Shown one piece after another: positions 9,006-17,599 of a stretch of DNA of 36,766 nucleotides (the stretch's first letter is position 1; each line of letters opens with the position of its first letter). The stretch covers positions 1 through 36,766 of the forward strand of contig NZ_AYGX02000155.1 of assembly GCF_000498955.2 (NCBI RefSeq), given 5' to 3'. This DNA is from Lactiplantibacillus fabifermentans DSM 21115. GTDB lineage: Bacteria; Bacillota; Bacilli; Lactobacillales; Lactobacillaceae. A program made the position numbers and the translations under genes. Under the pieces are notes generated by a model that was not told the DNA's origin, made no database searches, and was given only the letters and a program-made list of their open reading frames with translations.

Positions 9006-9626
9006 TTATTTGTTTTCTTCGTCGTCTTCTTCGTCATCGTAGTCATCATCATCGTCATCATTTAATTCTGACAATTGACCTTCGATGCCGTCTGGTAACG
9101 TTTCGTCAGCGGCGTCATCATCCGAATCATCTACACCCGCAAGTTCATCGTACTTGCTGCTGGCAGAATCGTCGTCATCATCATCGTCGCTGTTCGCGTC
9201 ATCATCATCTTCATAGTTGTCATCGTCTTCGGGATCATCATCGTCGTAGTCGATAACATCATCGTCATCCCCAGCGTCAGCTAAGAAAGCATTAACTTTC
9301 TTCCGCTTTTTACGCTTAGGCCGATCTTCGTCTTCTTCATCATCGGTATGGATAACGGCTTCGTCAATGGATTCAAATGGGTACCATGCACGCAGGCCCC
9401 ACATATTGTCACCGAGCGAAATGAAACTACCGTCAATGTTTAAATCGGTATAAAATTGTGATAAACGCTCCCGAATTTCTTCGTCGCTTTTACCTAAATA
9501 TGATTGCACAGCGTTGGTCAAATCGGCAAACGCCATCACATCACCATGTTGTGACAAGATCGCATGGGCAACCTCGATTAAAGATAATTCGGACTTCTTT
9601 TGTCCATCAAATTGTTTTAGTTCCAA
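9006..9626 (-). CDS. rpoE: DNA-directed RNA polymerase subunit delta
   Basis: An accessory RNA polymerase subunit of Firmicutes that promotes recycling and promoter selectivity. The folded N-terminal domain (about residues 1-85: [20 protein letters not shown], then [14 protein letters not shown]) is followed by a basic patch (RPKRKKRKK). A long tail of almost pure Asp and Glu makes up most of the rest, the expected nucleic-acid-mimicking tail. I start it at TTG (9624-9626), giving MELKQFDG-; GGAAAGGA lies about 11 bases upstream. A GTG seven codons earlier has no ribosome binding site and adds a non-conserved ERTCTS segment. The tail length is variable in the family. It lies between the DUF1934 gene and pyrG. 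Confidence 0.95.
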   Translation of the reverse strand: MELKQFDGQKKSELSLIEVAHAILSQHGDVMAFADLTNAVQSYLGKSDEEIRERLSQFYTDLNIDGSFISLGDNMWGLRAWYPFESIDEAVIHTDDEEDEDRPKRKKRKKVNAFLADAGDDDDVIDYDDDDPEDDDNYEDDDDANSDDDDDDDSASSKYDELAGVDDSDDDAADETLPDGIEGQLSELNDDDDDDYDDEEDDEENK

Positions 9627-9670
9627 ACTGGTGCACGTCCTTTCCACAGTTTACAGTTCATCATACCAAA

Positions 9671-10111
9671 TCAGGCCGTGAATTGCAATCGCAACTTGTA
9701 GTTACCAATCAGTTGTTCGCCCGCGTATAAGTCGTAATTAATATTGACTTCGCCGGAAAATGGGCGCTCCCGTAAACGCACTTGTAATAATGGCGTCACC
9801 GTTTCAACCGGCAAGACGCCCATCGGTGTGCGGTACCGGGCTTGGACCCGTTTGCCGTTAGCAAAGTGTAGACGTAACCGATTCTCGGCGCTACGCGTTA
9901 ACACCACATCGCCATTAGCTGCGAGTTTAATCGTCACGGGAATCGGTTCAGCGGCGCCATCACTAACTTCTTTGTAGCGTAAATAAAAGGCATCGCCCAT
10001 CTGCACGAGTTGTCCATCCACATCTAAAGCATAATTGGCGGTATCACCGTCTTGAACCGCCTGCGTTTCCAAATGAATGGCGACCGGTACCCCGGTTGTT
10101 AAATCATCCAT
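9671..10111 (-). CDS. DUF1934 (YwiB-like) beta-barrel protein
   Basis: A 146-residue protein of the DUF1934 family (Bacillus YwiB), predicted to be a calycin-like beta barrel and of unknown function. It is rich in alternating strands (VPVTIKLAANGDVVLTRS, then EVNINYDLYAGEQLIGNYKLRLQF), with the family's C-terminal G-x-Y-x-L-x-L end. No signal peptide or membrane segment is seen. The start has a perfect AGGAGG. It is followed 44 bp later by rpoE, so cotranscription is likely, and a TATAAT box about 60 bp upstream is a candidate promoter. Confidence 0.85.
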   Translation of the reverse strand: MDDLTTGVPVAIHLETQAVQDGDTANYALDVDGQLVQMGDAFYLRYKEVSDGAAEPIPVTIKLAANGDVVLTRSAENRLRLHFANGKRVQARYRTPMGVLPVETVTPLLQVRLRERPFSGEVNINYDLYAGEQLIGNYKLRLQFTA

Positions 10112-10171
10112 GCTAAAATCCTCCTTCTAGGTCAGCGGGGCCACGCCGACCACGTTGCAGTCTTCTTTATA

Positions 10172-10177
10172 ATTATA
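10172..10177 (-). promoter_or_regulatory. Candidate -10 box for the DUF1934-rpoE unit
   Basis: TATAAT on the minus strand, about 60 bp before the DUF1934 start. No convincing -35 hexamer is seen. Confidence 0.35.
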
Positions 10178-10239
10178 AGCCATCTCTATGAAAATAACTA
10201 AAAATACTCTCATTGGCAGTATTCAAGTATGGACTTGCC

Positions 10240-10422
10240 GCTGCCAACTGACCGTAATTCCAGCCGCCTTGGGGACCGGGTCAAGCCTGAGAAGCGGTCT
10301 TGACCCTCGCTTTTGAGCCTAAAAAAACAAGTCTCAAAAGTCGTCCGTGGTGTAAACGAGATTAAAAACCAATCCCGTTAACGCCACCGGCATGGCGGCT
10401 TCCATTACGGTCAGCTGGCAGC
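10240..10422 (+). repeat. Family II multibranch structured repeat, copy c
   Basis: Outer arms of about 29 bp (10240-10268 and 10394-10422) with a symmetric TCC/TCC internal loop close three hairpins. P: GGGTCAAG/CTTGACCC (10278-10285/10299-10306), loop CCTGAGAAGCGGT. Q: CTTTTGAG/CTCAAAAG (10310-10317/10333-10340) with the inner CC/GT motif. R: GTGGTGTAAACG-GATT/AATC-CGTTAACGCCAC (from 10347). Arms and loops are close to copy e, 12 kb away and inverted. Confidence 0.8.
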
Positions 10423-10689
10423 TAGATGGCTATTTGAATCATAATCGTGCGTCTATCATTTTGTGGTTATTACTGTCCTGAGCATTGATGACTGCGGCGC
10501 ACCTGCTATGGCAACAACCATAGTCTTTCTGCACATATTGATTATTTAGAATTCAATTCAGGATTAGCCAGCCATTGCATACCAGCTAATCGTTAATCAT
10601 CAAAATTTTCCCAACATTTTGATGAAAGCAGCCGACTTACCAATTGACTGTACTTAGCAGTTGGCGAGCCGAAATAGCAACCCAATTTA

Positions 10690-10876
10690 GTTGGGGGTCA
10701 GTGATAATGGAAGTCGCCGTGAAAGTGCCGTTAGTTCGGTGTGATTTTCGCCGAGCTTACGGCACCGACATCTTTGAAGATTGGCGGGTTTGGCCGAGCT
10801 TCAAAGCGAGGTTCGCGACCGCTTCTCAGGCTCGGACCGGTCGCCACGGCGACTGGAATTATCGCTGACGCCCAAC
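10690..10876 (-). repeat. Family II multibranch structured repeat, copy d
   Basis: The arms pair from GTTGGGGGTCAGTGATAAT (from 10690) to ATTATCGCTGACGCCCAAC (to 10876) and keep the TCC/TCC internal loop. On the minus strand the P loop is CCTGAGAAGCGGT as in copies c and e. Q is CTTTGAAG/CTTCAAAG and R is GTGCCGTAAGCTCGG/CCGAACTAACGGCAC. It converges with copy c and ends about 160 bp before the lipL promoter. Confidence 0.78.
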
Positions 10877-11015
10877 GACAAACTGCCACTAACCATATTC
10901 AAGCGTGCGATGGAATTACGGTCAGCTAACTGCGGCAACCACTACTCAAGTTCATTCAAACTGCAATCAAATTCATTACAATATCATCAAAACTTGGTAA
11001 AACCCGGGATAAGCT

Positions 11016-11044
11016 CTGCGATTCCACGCTATTTCGAGTATAAT
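11016..11044 (+). promoter_or_regulatory. Candidate promoter of the lipL operon
   Basis: TATAAT at 11039-11044 with a weak CTGCGA 17 bp upstream (11016-11021), 35 bp before the start codon. The -10 box is perfect and the -35 poor. Confidence 0.5.
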
Positions 11045-11079
11045 TAAGTTTGTAACTGATTTTGCGAGGTGAATGACTT

Positions 11080-11886
11080 TTGACGACTCCCACAACGGCA
11101 ATTTTGACTCAACACTACCAACCTGAAGAAATGTTGGATAGTTTTGCGTACATGAATGCCTTATTGACCTTGACCGCCGACTTACAACAACCCCTAGTCC
11201 ACTTTTGGACGTTACCGCAGACGGTTATTTTAGGGTTGCTTGATCAAAAATTACCGCAACTCTCAACCGGCTTAACGGCGCTCCATCAAGCGGGCTATCA
11301 AACGTTATTGCGTAATTCGGGCGGTTTAGCCGTTGTGGCCGACACGGGCGTCTTGAACATTTCTTTGTTTTTGCCAGCCCATCGCGCCGACTACTCCATC
11401 ACCGCCGCTTACGACTTAATGACGACGTATGTCCAAGCAACTTGGCCGAACTTGCCGATTGCAACCGGTGAAATTACCCGCTCATATTGTCCGGGCGACT
11501 ATGATTTGAGCGTCAACGGGCAAAAGATTGCTGGGATGTCCCAACGGCGCACAGCGGATGCGTTGGTCATTATGTTATATATTAGCATCGATGGCGACCA
11601 AGCCCAGCGGAGTCAACTCGTCCGCCAGTTTTATACAGCGAGCCTCGCAGGCCAAACAGATGACCGCTTCCCGGATATCGACCCCGCCGTGATGACGACA
11701 GTCGCCGCCGCTTTAGGTCAGCCTTTGACGGTCACGCAAGCCATCGACCAGTTCACCACCACTTTAAAACAACACGGCGACCTCGACTTTAAAAAGTTGC
11801 CACTATTAACTGAAGAACCTGAATTTCAAGCGCATTTAGCGCAGGCTTATCGCCAAATGCAACGGCGGCAAACGCGGTTGCATTAA
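11080..11886 (+). CDS. LipL-like octanoyl/lipoyl transferase (BPL_LplA_LipB family)
   Basis: A 268-residue member of the biotin/lipoate ligase fold, closest in motifs to Bacillus LipL (YwfL), which moves an octanoyl group from GcvH to E2 subunits. RNSGGLAVVADTGVLNIS (about 78-95) is the acyl-binding loop, and SYCPGDYDLSVNGQKIAG (135-152) holds Cys137, matching the LipL nucleophile, and Lys149. QRR follows as in LipL. Cys137 favours transferase over ATP-using ligase, but substrate cannot be told from sequence. Translation starts at TTG, with GCGAGGTGA seven bases upstream. It is the first gene of a plus-strand operon with an HD hydrolase 12 bp further; lipL and ywfO are also close neighbours in Bacillus. 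Confidence 0.85.
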   Translation: MTTPTTAILTQHYQPEEMLDSFAYMNALLTLTADLQQPLVHFWTLPQTVILGLLDQKLPQLSTGLTALHQAGYQTLLRNSGGLAVVADTGVLNISLFLPAHRADYSITAAYDLMTTYVQATWPNLPIATGEITRSYCPGDYDLSVNGQKIAGMSQRRTADALVIMLYISIDGDQAQRSQLVRQFYTASLAGQTDDRFPDIDPAVMTTVAAALGQPLTVTQAIDQFTTTLKQHGDLDFKKLPLLTEEPEFQAHLAQAYRQMQRRQTRLH

Positions 11887-11904
11887 TCGAACGGAGGAAT
11901 GCAT

Positions 11905-13245
11905 TTGTCATACGGTGACCAACTTTTACCCATGGAAAAAGTCTTACGTGACCCAGTCCATGACTACGTTTATATTCAACATAAAATCATTTTAGATTTA
12001 ATCAACACTTCGGAATTCCAACGACTCCGACGCATCAAACAACTCGGGACGACTTCGTTAACATTTCACGGGGCCGAACATTCCCGGTTTGGCCACTGCT
12101 TAGGCGTATACGAAATCACGCGGCGCATCTGTGACATGTTTGCACGGAACTATCCGAGCAAAACGCCCGGCGATGGTGGTTGGGATGACCACGAACGGCT
12201 AGTAGCCTTGTGTGCCGCGTTATTACACGACATCGGCCACGGCCCTTATTCACATACCTTTGAACACATCTTTCACACCGACCACGAAGCTTTGACCGTT
12301 CAAATTTTGACCTCACCAGATACCGAAGTCAATCAAGTGTTACGGCAAGTTTCACCAGAATTTCCGAGCCAAGTCGCCGCTGTTATTCAAAAAACGTACC
12401 CGAATCCACAAGTCGTCCAAATGATTTCTAGTCAAATCGACGCCGACCGAATGGATTACTTATTACGCGACTCTTATTACACCGGGACGGACTACGGTAA
12501 TTTTGATTTGACCCGGATTTTACGGGTCATGAAGCCGTATCAAGGTGGCATCACCTTCGCGATGGAAGGCATGCACGCCGTCGAAGATTACATCGTCAGT
12601 CGTTTCCAGATGTACATGCAAGTTTATTTCCATCCCGTTTCACGGTCGATGGAAGTTATCTTGGACCACTTGCTTGAACGCGCTAACGAGTTATACCAAA
12701 ATCACAGTATTAACGCCGAAGCCACGCCGCACATGTTATTGCCGTTTTTCAATAATGACTTTACGTTACACGATTATTTGCGCTTAGATGACGGTGTGCT
12801 GGATACGTACTTCAATCATTGGCGTGACAGCAAGGACCAGATTTTAGCCGATTTAGCGACCCGCTTCTTGGACCGCCGTCCGTTGAAATCTGCGCGGCTG
12901 ACCGAACAGACCCAATCGTTGTTGCCAAAATTACAACAACTCATTGAACAAGCTGGCTTTGACAGTCATTACTACACTGCCACTAACGACAGTTACGACT
13001 TGCCGTACGATGCGTATGACCCAAAAATGAAAAAGCCGCGGACCCAAATTGAATTAATGCAAGAAGACGGCTCACTCGTTGAGTTATCGACGGTTAGTGA
13101 CCTCGTTCGTGCCATTACCGGGAAAGTTTCCGGCGACCGCCGCTTCTTCTTCCCAAAAGAGATGCTCAGTGACCAAATTGATTTATTCAATGACGTCAAC
13201 CAAGCCTTTCAAGCACACATTCAAAACGACCGTTTGATTTTATAA
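11905..13245 (+). CDS. HD-domain (deoxy)nucleoside triphosphate phosphohydrolase, YwfO-like
   Basis: A 446-residue HD-superfamily protein of the dGTPase-like group (Bacillus YwfO; an Enterococcus homologue is a dNTP triphosphohydrolase). The metal-binding residues appear in EHSRFGHCLGV (about 58-68), ALLHDIGHGPYSHTFEH (about 105-121) and the distal Asp of SSQIDADRMDYLLRDS (about 183-198). Together these form the H...HD...D signature. I start at TTG (11905), since GGAGG stands seven bases before it; an ATG two codons earlier is only one base from that site and cannot use it. The stop is 18 bp before the HAD phosphatase start. Hydrolysis of dNTPs or related nucleotides is inferred from the family. 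Confidence 0.88.
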   Translation: MSYGDQLLPMEKVLRDPVHDYVYIQHKIILDLINTSEFQRLRRIKQLGTTSLTFHGAEHSRFGHCLGVYEITRRICDMFARNYPSKTPGDGGWDDHERLVALCAALLHDIGHGPYSHTFEHIFHTDHEALTVQILTSPDTEVNQVLRQVSPEFPSQVAAVIQKTYPNPQVVQMISSQIDADRMDYLLRDSYYTGTDYGNFDLTRILRVMKPYQGGITFAMEGMHAVEDYIVSRFQMYMQVYFHPVSRSMEVILDHLLERANELYQNHSINAEATPHMLLPFFNNDFTLHDYLRLDDGVLDTYFNHWRDSKDQILADLATRFLDRRPLKSARLTEQTQSLLPKLQQLIEQAGFDSHYYTATNDSYDLPYDAYDPKMKKPRTQIELMQEDGSLVELSTVSDLVRAITGKVSGDRRFFFPKEMLSDQIDLFNDVNQAFQAHIQNDRLIL

Positions 13246-13263
13246 TTTGGAGGAATATTTTTT

Positions 13264-14073
13264 ATGGCAATCAAATTAATCGCCATTGATATGGATGGCA
13301 CGCTGTTAAACGAACATAGTCAACTCAATCCTGCGACCATCGCCGCGATTCACGCGGCGCGCGATCAAGGCATCAAAGTCGTCTTATGTACTGGCCGACC
13401 GCTCAGTGGTGTGGCGCCATTCTTAGACCAACTCGGTATTAGCGGCGACGACGAATACGTGGTGACCTTTAACGGTGCCATGGCGCAAACCGTTTCTGGC
13501 CAGATTATGACGAGCTTGACGTTGACCCATGACGACTATATCGACATTGAAGCCTTGAGTCGCAAGCTCAATATTCACTGTCATGCCGAGAGCGAAGACC
13601 ACATTTATACAGCCAACCGTAATATCAGTCCTTACACGGTCGGTGAAAGTGCCCTCGTACGGATGCCGATTCGTTACCGGACACCCGAAGAAATGCCGGC
13701 CGACTTGCCCATCGTCAAGTGTATGTTTATCGATACTCCTGATAAATTAGGCGCCGCCATTCCACAAGTTCCCGCAGCGTTCCACGACCGTTTCTACATT
13801 GTGCAGTCCGAAGCTTACTTCTTAGAACTCATGAACAAGCAAGCTAGCAAAGGTCGGACCTTGAAAGTTTTAGCTGAACAACTGAACTTAACCGCCGATG
13901 AAGTTATGGCGATTGGTGACCAAGGCAACGACTTGACCATGATTGAATACGCCACGCACAGTGTGGCCATGGGCAATGCCATTCCTGCCATCAAGGCCGC
14001 TGCTAAATACGAAACTAAGACGAACCGTGAAGACGGTGTCGCCCATGCGATTACCACTTGGGCTTTAGTATAA
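13264..14073 (+). CDS. Cof-type HAD-superfamily phosphatase
   Basis: A 269-residue HAD hydrolase with the C2B (Cof) cap, like YidA-type sugar phosphatases. Motif I is DMDGTLL (Asp9 nucleophile, Asp11 acid/base), motif II the Thr in VVLCTGRP (about residue 43), motif III Lys in KASKGRTLK (about 197), and motif IV GDQGND (about 219-224). The cap lies between about 85 and 190. Sugar or nucleotide phosphates are usual substrates; the exact one is not readable. GGAGG lies ten bases before the ATG. It is the last gene of the plus-strand operon and is followed by a strong terminator. Confidence 0.92.
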   Translation: MAIKLIAIDMDGTLLNEHSQLNPATIAAIHAARDQGIKVVLCTGRPLSGVAPFLDQLGISGDDEYVVTFNGAMAQTVSGQIMTSLTLTHDDYIDIEALSRKLNIHCHAESEDHIYTANRNISPYTVGESALVRMPIRYRTPEEMPADLPIVKCMFIDTPDKLGAAIPQVPAAFHDRFYIVQSEAYFLELMNKQASKGRTLKVLAEQLNLTADEVMAIGDQGNDLTMIEYATHSVAMGNAIPAIKAAAKYETKTNREDGVAHAITTWALV

Positions 14074-14085
14074 GCCCTATTTCAA

Positions 14086-14130
14086 AACGCCCGAACTAAC
14101 TCGTAAACATCAGTTAGTTCGGGCGTTTTT
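14086..14130. terminator. Strong terminator after the plus-strand operon
   Basis: AACGCCCGAACTAACT pairs perfectly with AGTTAGTTCGGGCGTT, flanked by A and T runs on the two sides, so it could act in both directions. It lies 12 bp after the HAD stop codon. Confidence 0.88.
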
Positions 14131-14147
14131 GGCAACCAACCGTTAAT

Positions 14148-14186
14148 CTGAACAGTCACCGGCCACGCGGGTACCCGCTTGTTCAG
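14148..14186. repeat. Nested inverted repeat between convergent genes
   Basis: The palindrome GCGGGTACCCGC (14167-14178) sits inside an outer CTGAACA/TGTTCAG pair (14148-14154/14180-14186). It lies between the HAD and lipoprotein terminators, and its function is unknown. Confidence 0.4.
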
Positions 14187-14192
14187 TTGAAC

Positions 14193-14226
14193 AAAAAAAG
14201 TAGCCCAACATCGCGGTCAGACTACT
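14193..14226 (-). terminator. Intrinsic terminator of the lipoprotein gene
   Basis: On the minus strand AGTAGTC pairs with GGCTACT (one wobble), followed by seven T, just after the lipoprotein stop codon. Confidence 0.75.
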
Positions 14227-14237
14227 TGCATCACTTA

Positions 14238-15242
14238 CTATTCAAAATCACCAGTGGTGGGATCTTCAGTTGTGACATTGCCACTGGTTGGATAATACCG
14301 ATACGTGTCCGAAGTACTCGTATCGCTGTCATCGGAAGAACTAGTCGCATAAGTCACTTTAATTTGATAATACGAACTCGTTCGACTCGTAATTTCAAAT
14401 TGGTCACCACTCGCAAACGTAATCCCAGCGCTCTGCTTGAATTGTTTCAACGCTTGCGCATCCGTCAACGAACTACTGCTACTATTGCTAGTGCTCGTTG
14501 CCGAACTCGTCGCCGTTGAATCTGAACTCGCTGAACTACTACTGCTGTCGACACTACTACTGCTAGTGCTATTTGTTTTCGTCGTACTCGTGCTATCACT
14601 GCTAGACGAACTCGTGCTCGTCACCGTCGAGCTAGTACTACCCGTACTGGTCGATTGCGACGCTTCATAGTTCATAATCGCTTGTTTCATACTTAACGCT
14701 TTTTGCTGTAACTGTTTGATGACGGGATGTACCGCACTCATATTGTCCAACTTATCAATATTACGCTTAGCTGAACTCAACTCGTGCATGCTTAACTCAT
14801 CACGTGCAGTATTATAATAACCATTCGCTACTTTTACTTGTTGATATTGATGGTCCAATTTGGTCCGCGCAGCGATAAACGTTGCGTCAGTCGTGCCTTG
14901 ATAATTCATGAGCGTGGTAAAGTAACCTTTGGCAGCGCTGAGTTGGTTTTTCGCCAACGCATCCGCGGCCCGTTCATAATATTTTAAGCCCGTTGCTAAA
15001 TTCTTAACGGCGGCACTCGGCGTTTTGACCGTCGCGAGTGTGGCTTGCGCCGCAGCTATTTTCTGGTGCGAAATCTGTTGATCGGCCTTGGTTAAAACTG
15101 TTCCGGCATCGCTAGCTGACGAGGTCGTTTGACTCGTGTCAGCCGATGTCGCGTCCGTACTTTTCGCACAGCCTGTCAAGGTGACTAGTCCGAATAGGAT
15201 GATCACTATCAGCCCAAAATGCGGTCGATGTGCATGATCCAC
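14238..15242 (-). CDS. Ser/Thr-rich surface lipoprotein of unknown function
   Basis: A 334-residue secreted lipoprotein. A basic start, a hydrophobic core (about residues 10-24) and the lipobox LTGC give a type II signal peptide, with Cys near residue 25. A helical region of short repeats follows (about 45-195), rich in Ala, Gln and Lys, TPR-like in feel. Next come some 60 residues of almost pure Ser and Thr, then a C-terminal beta-rich domain of about 75 residues (YYQIKVTYATSSSD, YRYYPTSGNVTTED). No family is recognised. GTG (15242) is the start, since GGGAGGG stands just upstream; an ATG ten codons earlier overlaps the promoter -10 box and cannot be used. The Ser/Thr linker probably spans the cell wall and may be glycosylated (inference). 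Confidence 0.82.
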   Translation of the reverse strand: MDHAHRPHFGLIVIILFGLVTLTGCAKSTDATSADTSQTTSSASDAGTVLTKADQQISHQKIAAAQATLATVKTPSAAVKNLATGLKYYERAADALAKNQLSAAKGYFTTLMNYQGTTDATFIAARTKLDHQYQQVKVANGYYNTARDELSMHELSSAKRNIDKLDNMSAVHPVIKQLQQKALSMKQAIMNYEASQSTSTGSTSSTVTSTSSSSSDSTSTTKTNSTSSSSVDSSSSSASSDSTATSSATSTSNSSSSSLTDAQALKQFKQSAGITFASGDQFEITSRTSSYYQIKVTYATSSSDDSDTSTSDTYRYYPTSGNVTTEDPTTGDFE

Positions 15243-15270
15243 GGCAAATCCCTCCCTTTTAACTTCACCC

Positions 15271-15279
15271 ATTATAACA
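15271..15279 (-). promoter_or_regulatory. Extended -10 promoter of the lipoprotein gene
   Basis: On the minus strand TGTTATAAT contains a TGn plus a perfect TATAAT (15271-15276). No good -35 hexamer is present. The transcript would start about 20 bases before the GTG start codon. Confidence 0.6.
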
Positions 15280-15325
15280 TTAACCTAAAAAAATTAACGC
15301 ATTTAATCGTGGGCATTACTTCAAC

Positions 15326-16348
15326 TTAAATTAACCTTACCAACCAAGCGCCATATAATAAGCTTAATAGTATCACAGCCGTCAAGTTCGACCAGCGGTA
15401 CATGACAATCAGCGCCAAGTACTCGCGGAAGATGGCAAACGGCGCGTAATACCACGGGGTCCGGGCGCCACTGCCGTACATATTTAACCGTAACCGGCGC
15501 GCTAATAAATTGGCGCGTAACACGTGATAATCGCTGGTGACCATCACCGCCCGGTAACGTGGCAACCGCTTGACTAACACCGCGTGCGAAAGCTTTAAAT
15601 TTTCCGCCGTGGAAGTCGACTGATTCTCTTCCACAATGGCTTCACGAGGTACGCCAATCGCCACTAAATATTGGCGCATGGCGGTACTCTCAGCCATTAC
15701 CTCATCGGCACCTTGACCACCAGAAACGACGATGGTTAGCGGCTGGTGCGTTTTAACCCGTTGTTGATGATATAGCTTAGCCGCCGCTTTCAACCGGTAA
15801 CTCAACGTCCGGGTTGGCCGACCATCGGGCATCAAGCCCGCTCCGAGCACAACAATGGCATCGATGGGCTGCCGTGGTCCCATTCGGGTCGTCACCCACG
15901 CCACCAAATAACCGATAAAACTGAAGATGAAAAAGCCCGTCAGTAGTAAAGCTAACCCTAACAATTCCCATAGCCAATTCAGGTGCCACGACCAAATATT
16001 TAATGCCGCTAAAACTAACATCGCGACGAGCAAAACGCCGACGATGGCCAACAAACTATAATGCAGATGCCAGCCTTCCTTACGAATCAGCCGGTAACTG
16101 TAGCGCACAAAGCTAATCGCCACAAACAGGACCACTAACGGTAACAGCACGTTAACCACTAATTTGACGCCGACGAAGATAAACTCCCACAGCGCACTCG
16201 CTTGGGCGCTAAAGGCTTGGTAGCCGGCCACTCCTAACAAGATTACTGCTAGCAATAACAAATGCCCGGTCAGCCACCGGCGTCGGTCGGTTAACTGTAA
16301 CGTGACGGCACTCACAAGGGCCAAACTGCCCCAATAAAACCAATCCAT
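15326..16348 (-). CDS. DUF218 (YdcF-like) membrane protein
   Basis: A 340-residue protein with about five or six N-terminal membrane helices (residues about 1-155), then a soluble DUF218 domain (about 160-305), and one C-terminal helix (about 315-335). DUF218 motifs are IDAIVVLGAGLMPDGRPTRT (about 163-182), VVSGGQGADEVMAES and the envelope-associated SENxSxxTxEN-like EENQSTSTAENL. VTSDYHVLRA carries the conserved Asp and His. E. coli relatives (ElyC/SanA/YdcF) are envelope-linked, but the reaction is uncertain. The ATG has GGGGGTGA seven bases upstream. A Fur-family-like palindrome (16381-16395) lies 33 bp before the start. Confidence 0.85.
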   Translation of the reverse strand: MDWFYWGSLALVSAVTLQLTDRRRWLTGHLLLLAVILLGVAGYQAFSAQASALWEFIFVGVKLVVNVLLPLVVLFVAISFVRYSYRLIRKEGWHLHYSLLAIVGVLLVAMLVLAALNIWSWHLNWLWELLGLALLLTGFFIFSFIGYLVAWVTTRMGPRQPIDAIVVLGAGLMPDGRPTRTLSYRLKAAAKLYHQQRVKTHQPLTIVVSGGQGADEVMAESTAMRQYLVAIGVPREAIVEENQSTSTAENLKLSHAVLVKRLPRYRAVMVTSDYHVLRANLLARRLRLNMYGSGARTPWYYAPFAIFREYLALIVMYRWSNLTAVILLSLLYGAWLVRLI

Positions 16349-16380
16349 TTAGTCACCCCCTTCAACTACTCTATCTCTAT

Positions 16381-16395
16381 TGTAATCATTATCAG
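16381..16395. promoter_or_regulatory. Candidate Fur-family operator before the DUF218 gene
   Basis: On the minus strand CTGATAATGATTACA shares TAATGATTAC with the Zur-like site at 22225-22245 and has the first half of a Fur box (GATAAT). A TACAAT box follows immediately. One weak half makes this tentative. Confidence 0.3.
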
Positions 16396-16504
16396 TTGGT
16401 AATGCAGTAATTCGACTTTTATTGCGGATGTTCCGTTTTGCTTTCCGCCAACTAAGGCAATCACTACTTTTTGGAATAAGCGTTCAAGTTGAACGACATC
16501 ACGC

Positions 16505-16541
16505 TAAAAAAAGCCGTTCAGTTGGCAAGCCAACTGAACGG
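16505..16541 (-). terminator. Intrinsic terminator of prs
   Basis: On the minus strand CCGTTCAGTTGGC pairs perfectly with GCCAACTGAACGG around a two-base loop, followed by C and seven T. It starts 15 bases after the prs stop codon. Confidence 0.92.
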
Positions 16542-16555
16542 TTACAGTTAAGTAT

Positions 16556-17536
16556 TTAGTTTTCTTCGTTGTGGAAACGGTTCTTAAATAATGGACTAAC
16601 TGGTTTGTTTTCATGAATGAACTTGATTGCTTGACCCATTAATTGGCCAACTGAAACTTGTTCAATCTTAGCGATTTGTTTTTCAGCTGGTAATTCAATC
16701 GAGTCGGTCACAACTAATTTCTTAATTGGTGACTTTTCAATCCGTTCAATCGCTGGACCAGAAAGTACTGGATGAGTACAACTTGCGTAAACTTCAGTTG
16801 CACCGGCATCCATCAAGGCTTGGGCCCCTAAGGTAATCGTCCCAGCCGTATCAATCATGTCATCAATCATGATGGCCCGTTTGCCCTTAACATCACCGAT
16901 GATGTTCATCACTTCAGCCACGTTGGCGCGTGGACGACGCTTGTCGATGATGGCAATTGGGGCCTTCAAGAATTCAGCTAATTTACGAGCCCGGGTAACC
17001 CCACCATGGTCAGGTGAAACGACAACGGCGTTTTCATCTAAGTGGTGTGTGAGGAAGTAGTCAGCCAACAGTGGCGCACCCATCAAGTGGTCCAATGGAA
17101 TATCGAAGAAGCCTTGGATTTGAGCGGCATGTAAGTCCAATGCTAAAATCCGAGTTGCACCGGCTGTTTCGAGCATGTTAGCAACTAACTTAGCAGTGAT
17201 TGGTTCCCGTGAACGGGCTTTACGGTCTTGCCGCGCATACCCATAATAAGGAATAACCACGTTAATGGTCTTAGCACTAGCGCGCCGTAAGGCATCAATC
17301 ATAATCAACAATTCCATTAAGTTATCGTTAACGGGTGCTGACGTTGATTGAATAATGTAAACTTGATCCCCACGAATACTTTCTTCAATGTTAATGCGAA
17401 TTTCGCCATCACTAAAGCGATCAACTGAAGTCTTACCTAATTTAACCCCAACGGCTTCAGCAATCTTTTCTGCCAATGGTTTATTTGAATTCAAAGCAAA
17501 AATCTTTAACTTTGGATCAAAATACTGTTCTGACAT
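16556..17536 (-). CDS. prs: Ribose-phosphate pyrophosphokinase
   Basis: Makes PRPP from ribose 5-phosphate and ATP, feeding purine, pyrimidine, His, Trp and NAD synthesis. The 326-residue class I enzyme has the ATP/flexible-loop region [20 protein letters not shown] (about 96-115), the KRRPR stretch and the PRPP-binding loop [12 protein letters not shown] (about 215-226). Ser-Pro-Asp-His-Gly (SPDHGG) in the middle is a catalytic-site motif. ATG at 17536 is chosen since GGAGG stands seven bases before it; an earlier in-frame ATG (17548) overlaps that site. It has its own promoter (TTGATT-17-TATTAT) and a strong terminator. glmU and purR lie upstream on the same strand, as in Bacillus. Confidence 0.97.
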   Translation of the reverse strand: MSEQYFDPKLKIFALNSNKPLAEKIAEAVGVKLGKTSVDRFSDGEIRINIEESIRGDQVYIIQSTSAPVNDNLMELLIMIDALRRASAKTINVVIPYYGYARQDRKARSREPITAKLVANMLETAGATRILALDLHAAQIQGFFDIPLDHLMGAPLLADYFLTHHLDENAVVVSPDHGGVTRARKLAEFLKAPIAIIDKRRPRANVAEVMNIIGDVKGKRAIMIDDMIDTAGTITLGAQALMDAGATEVYASCTHPVLSGPAIERIEKSPIKKLVVTDSIELPAEKQIAKIEQVSVGQLMGQAIKFIHENKPVSPLFKNRFHNEEN

Positions 17537-17570
17537 AATTTCCTCCATTCGAAAATTTATTACTTACTAA

Positions 17571-17599
17571 ATAATAGGCATTTTACCCTTGAAAATCAA
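17571..17599 (-). promoter_or_regulatory. Promoter of prs
   Basis: On the minus strand TTGATT (17594-17599) and TATTAT (17571-17576) are exactly 17 bp apart, 35 bp before the start codon. Confidence 0.65.

Larger units (their letters stand above)
10178..11038. other. Gene-free divergent region with a convergent repeat pair
   Basis: The region lies between the minus-strand DUF1934-rpoE unit and the plus-strand lipL operon. It holds two family II repeats facing each other (10240-10422 and 10690-10876). The 267-bp spacer shows no gene, and frames of 60-90 codons at 10644-11047 run through the second repeat without ribosome binding sites. Confidence 0.6.

Noticed and set aside
10644-11047. Three overlapping plus-strand frames before lipL
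   Set aside because: They cross family II copy d, overlap each other, and lack ribosome binding sites.
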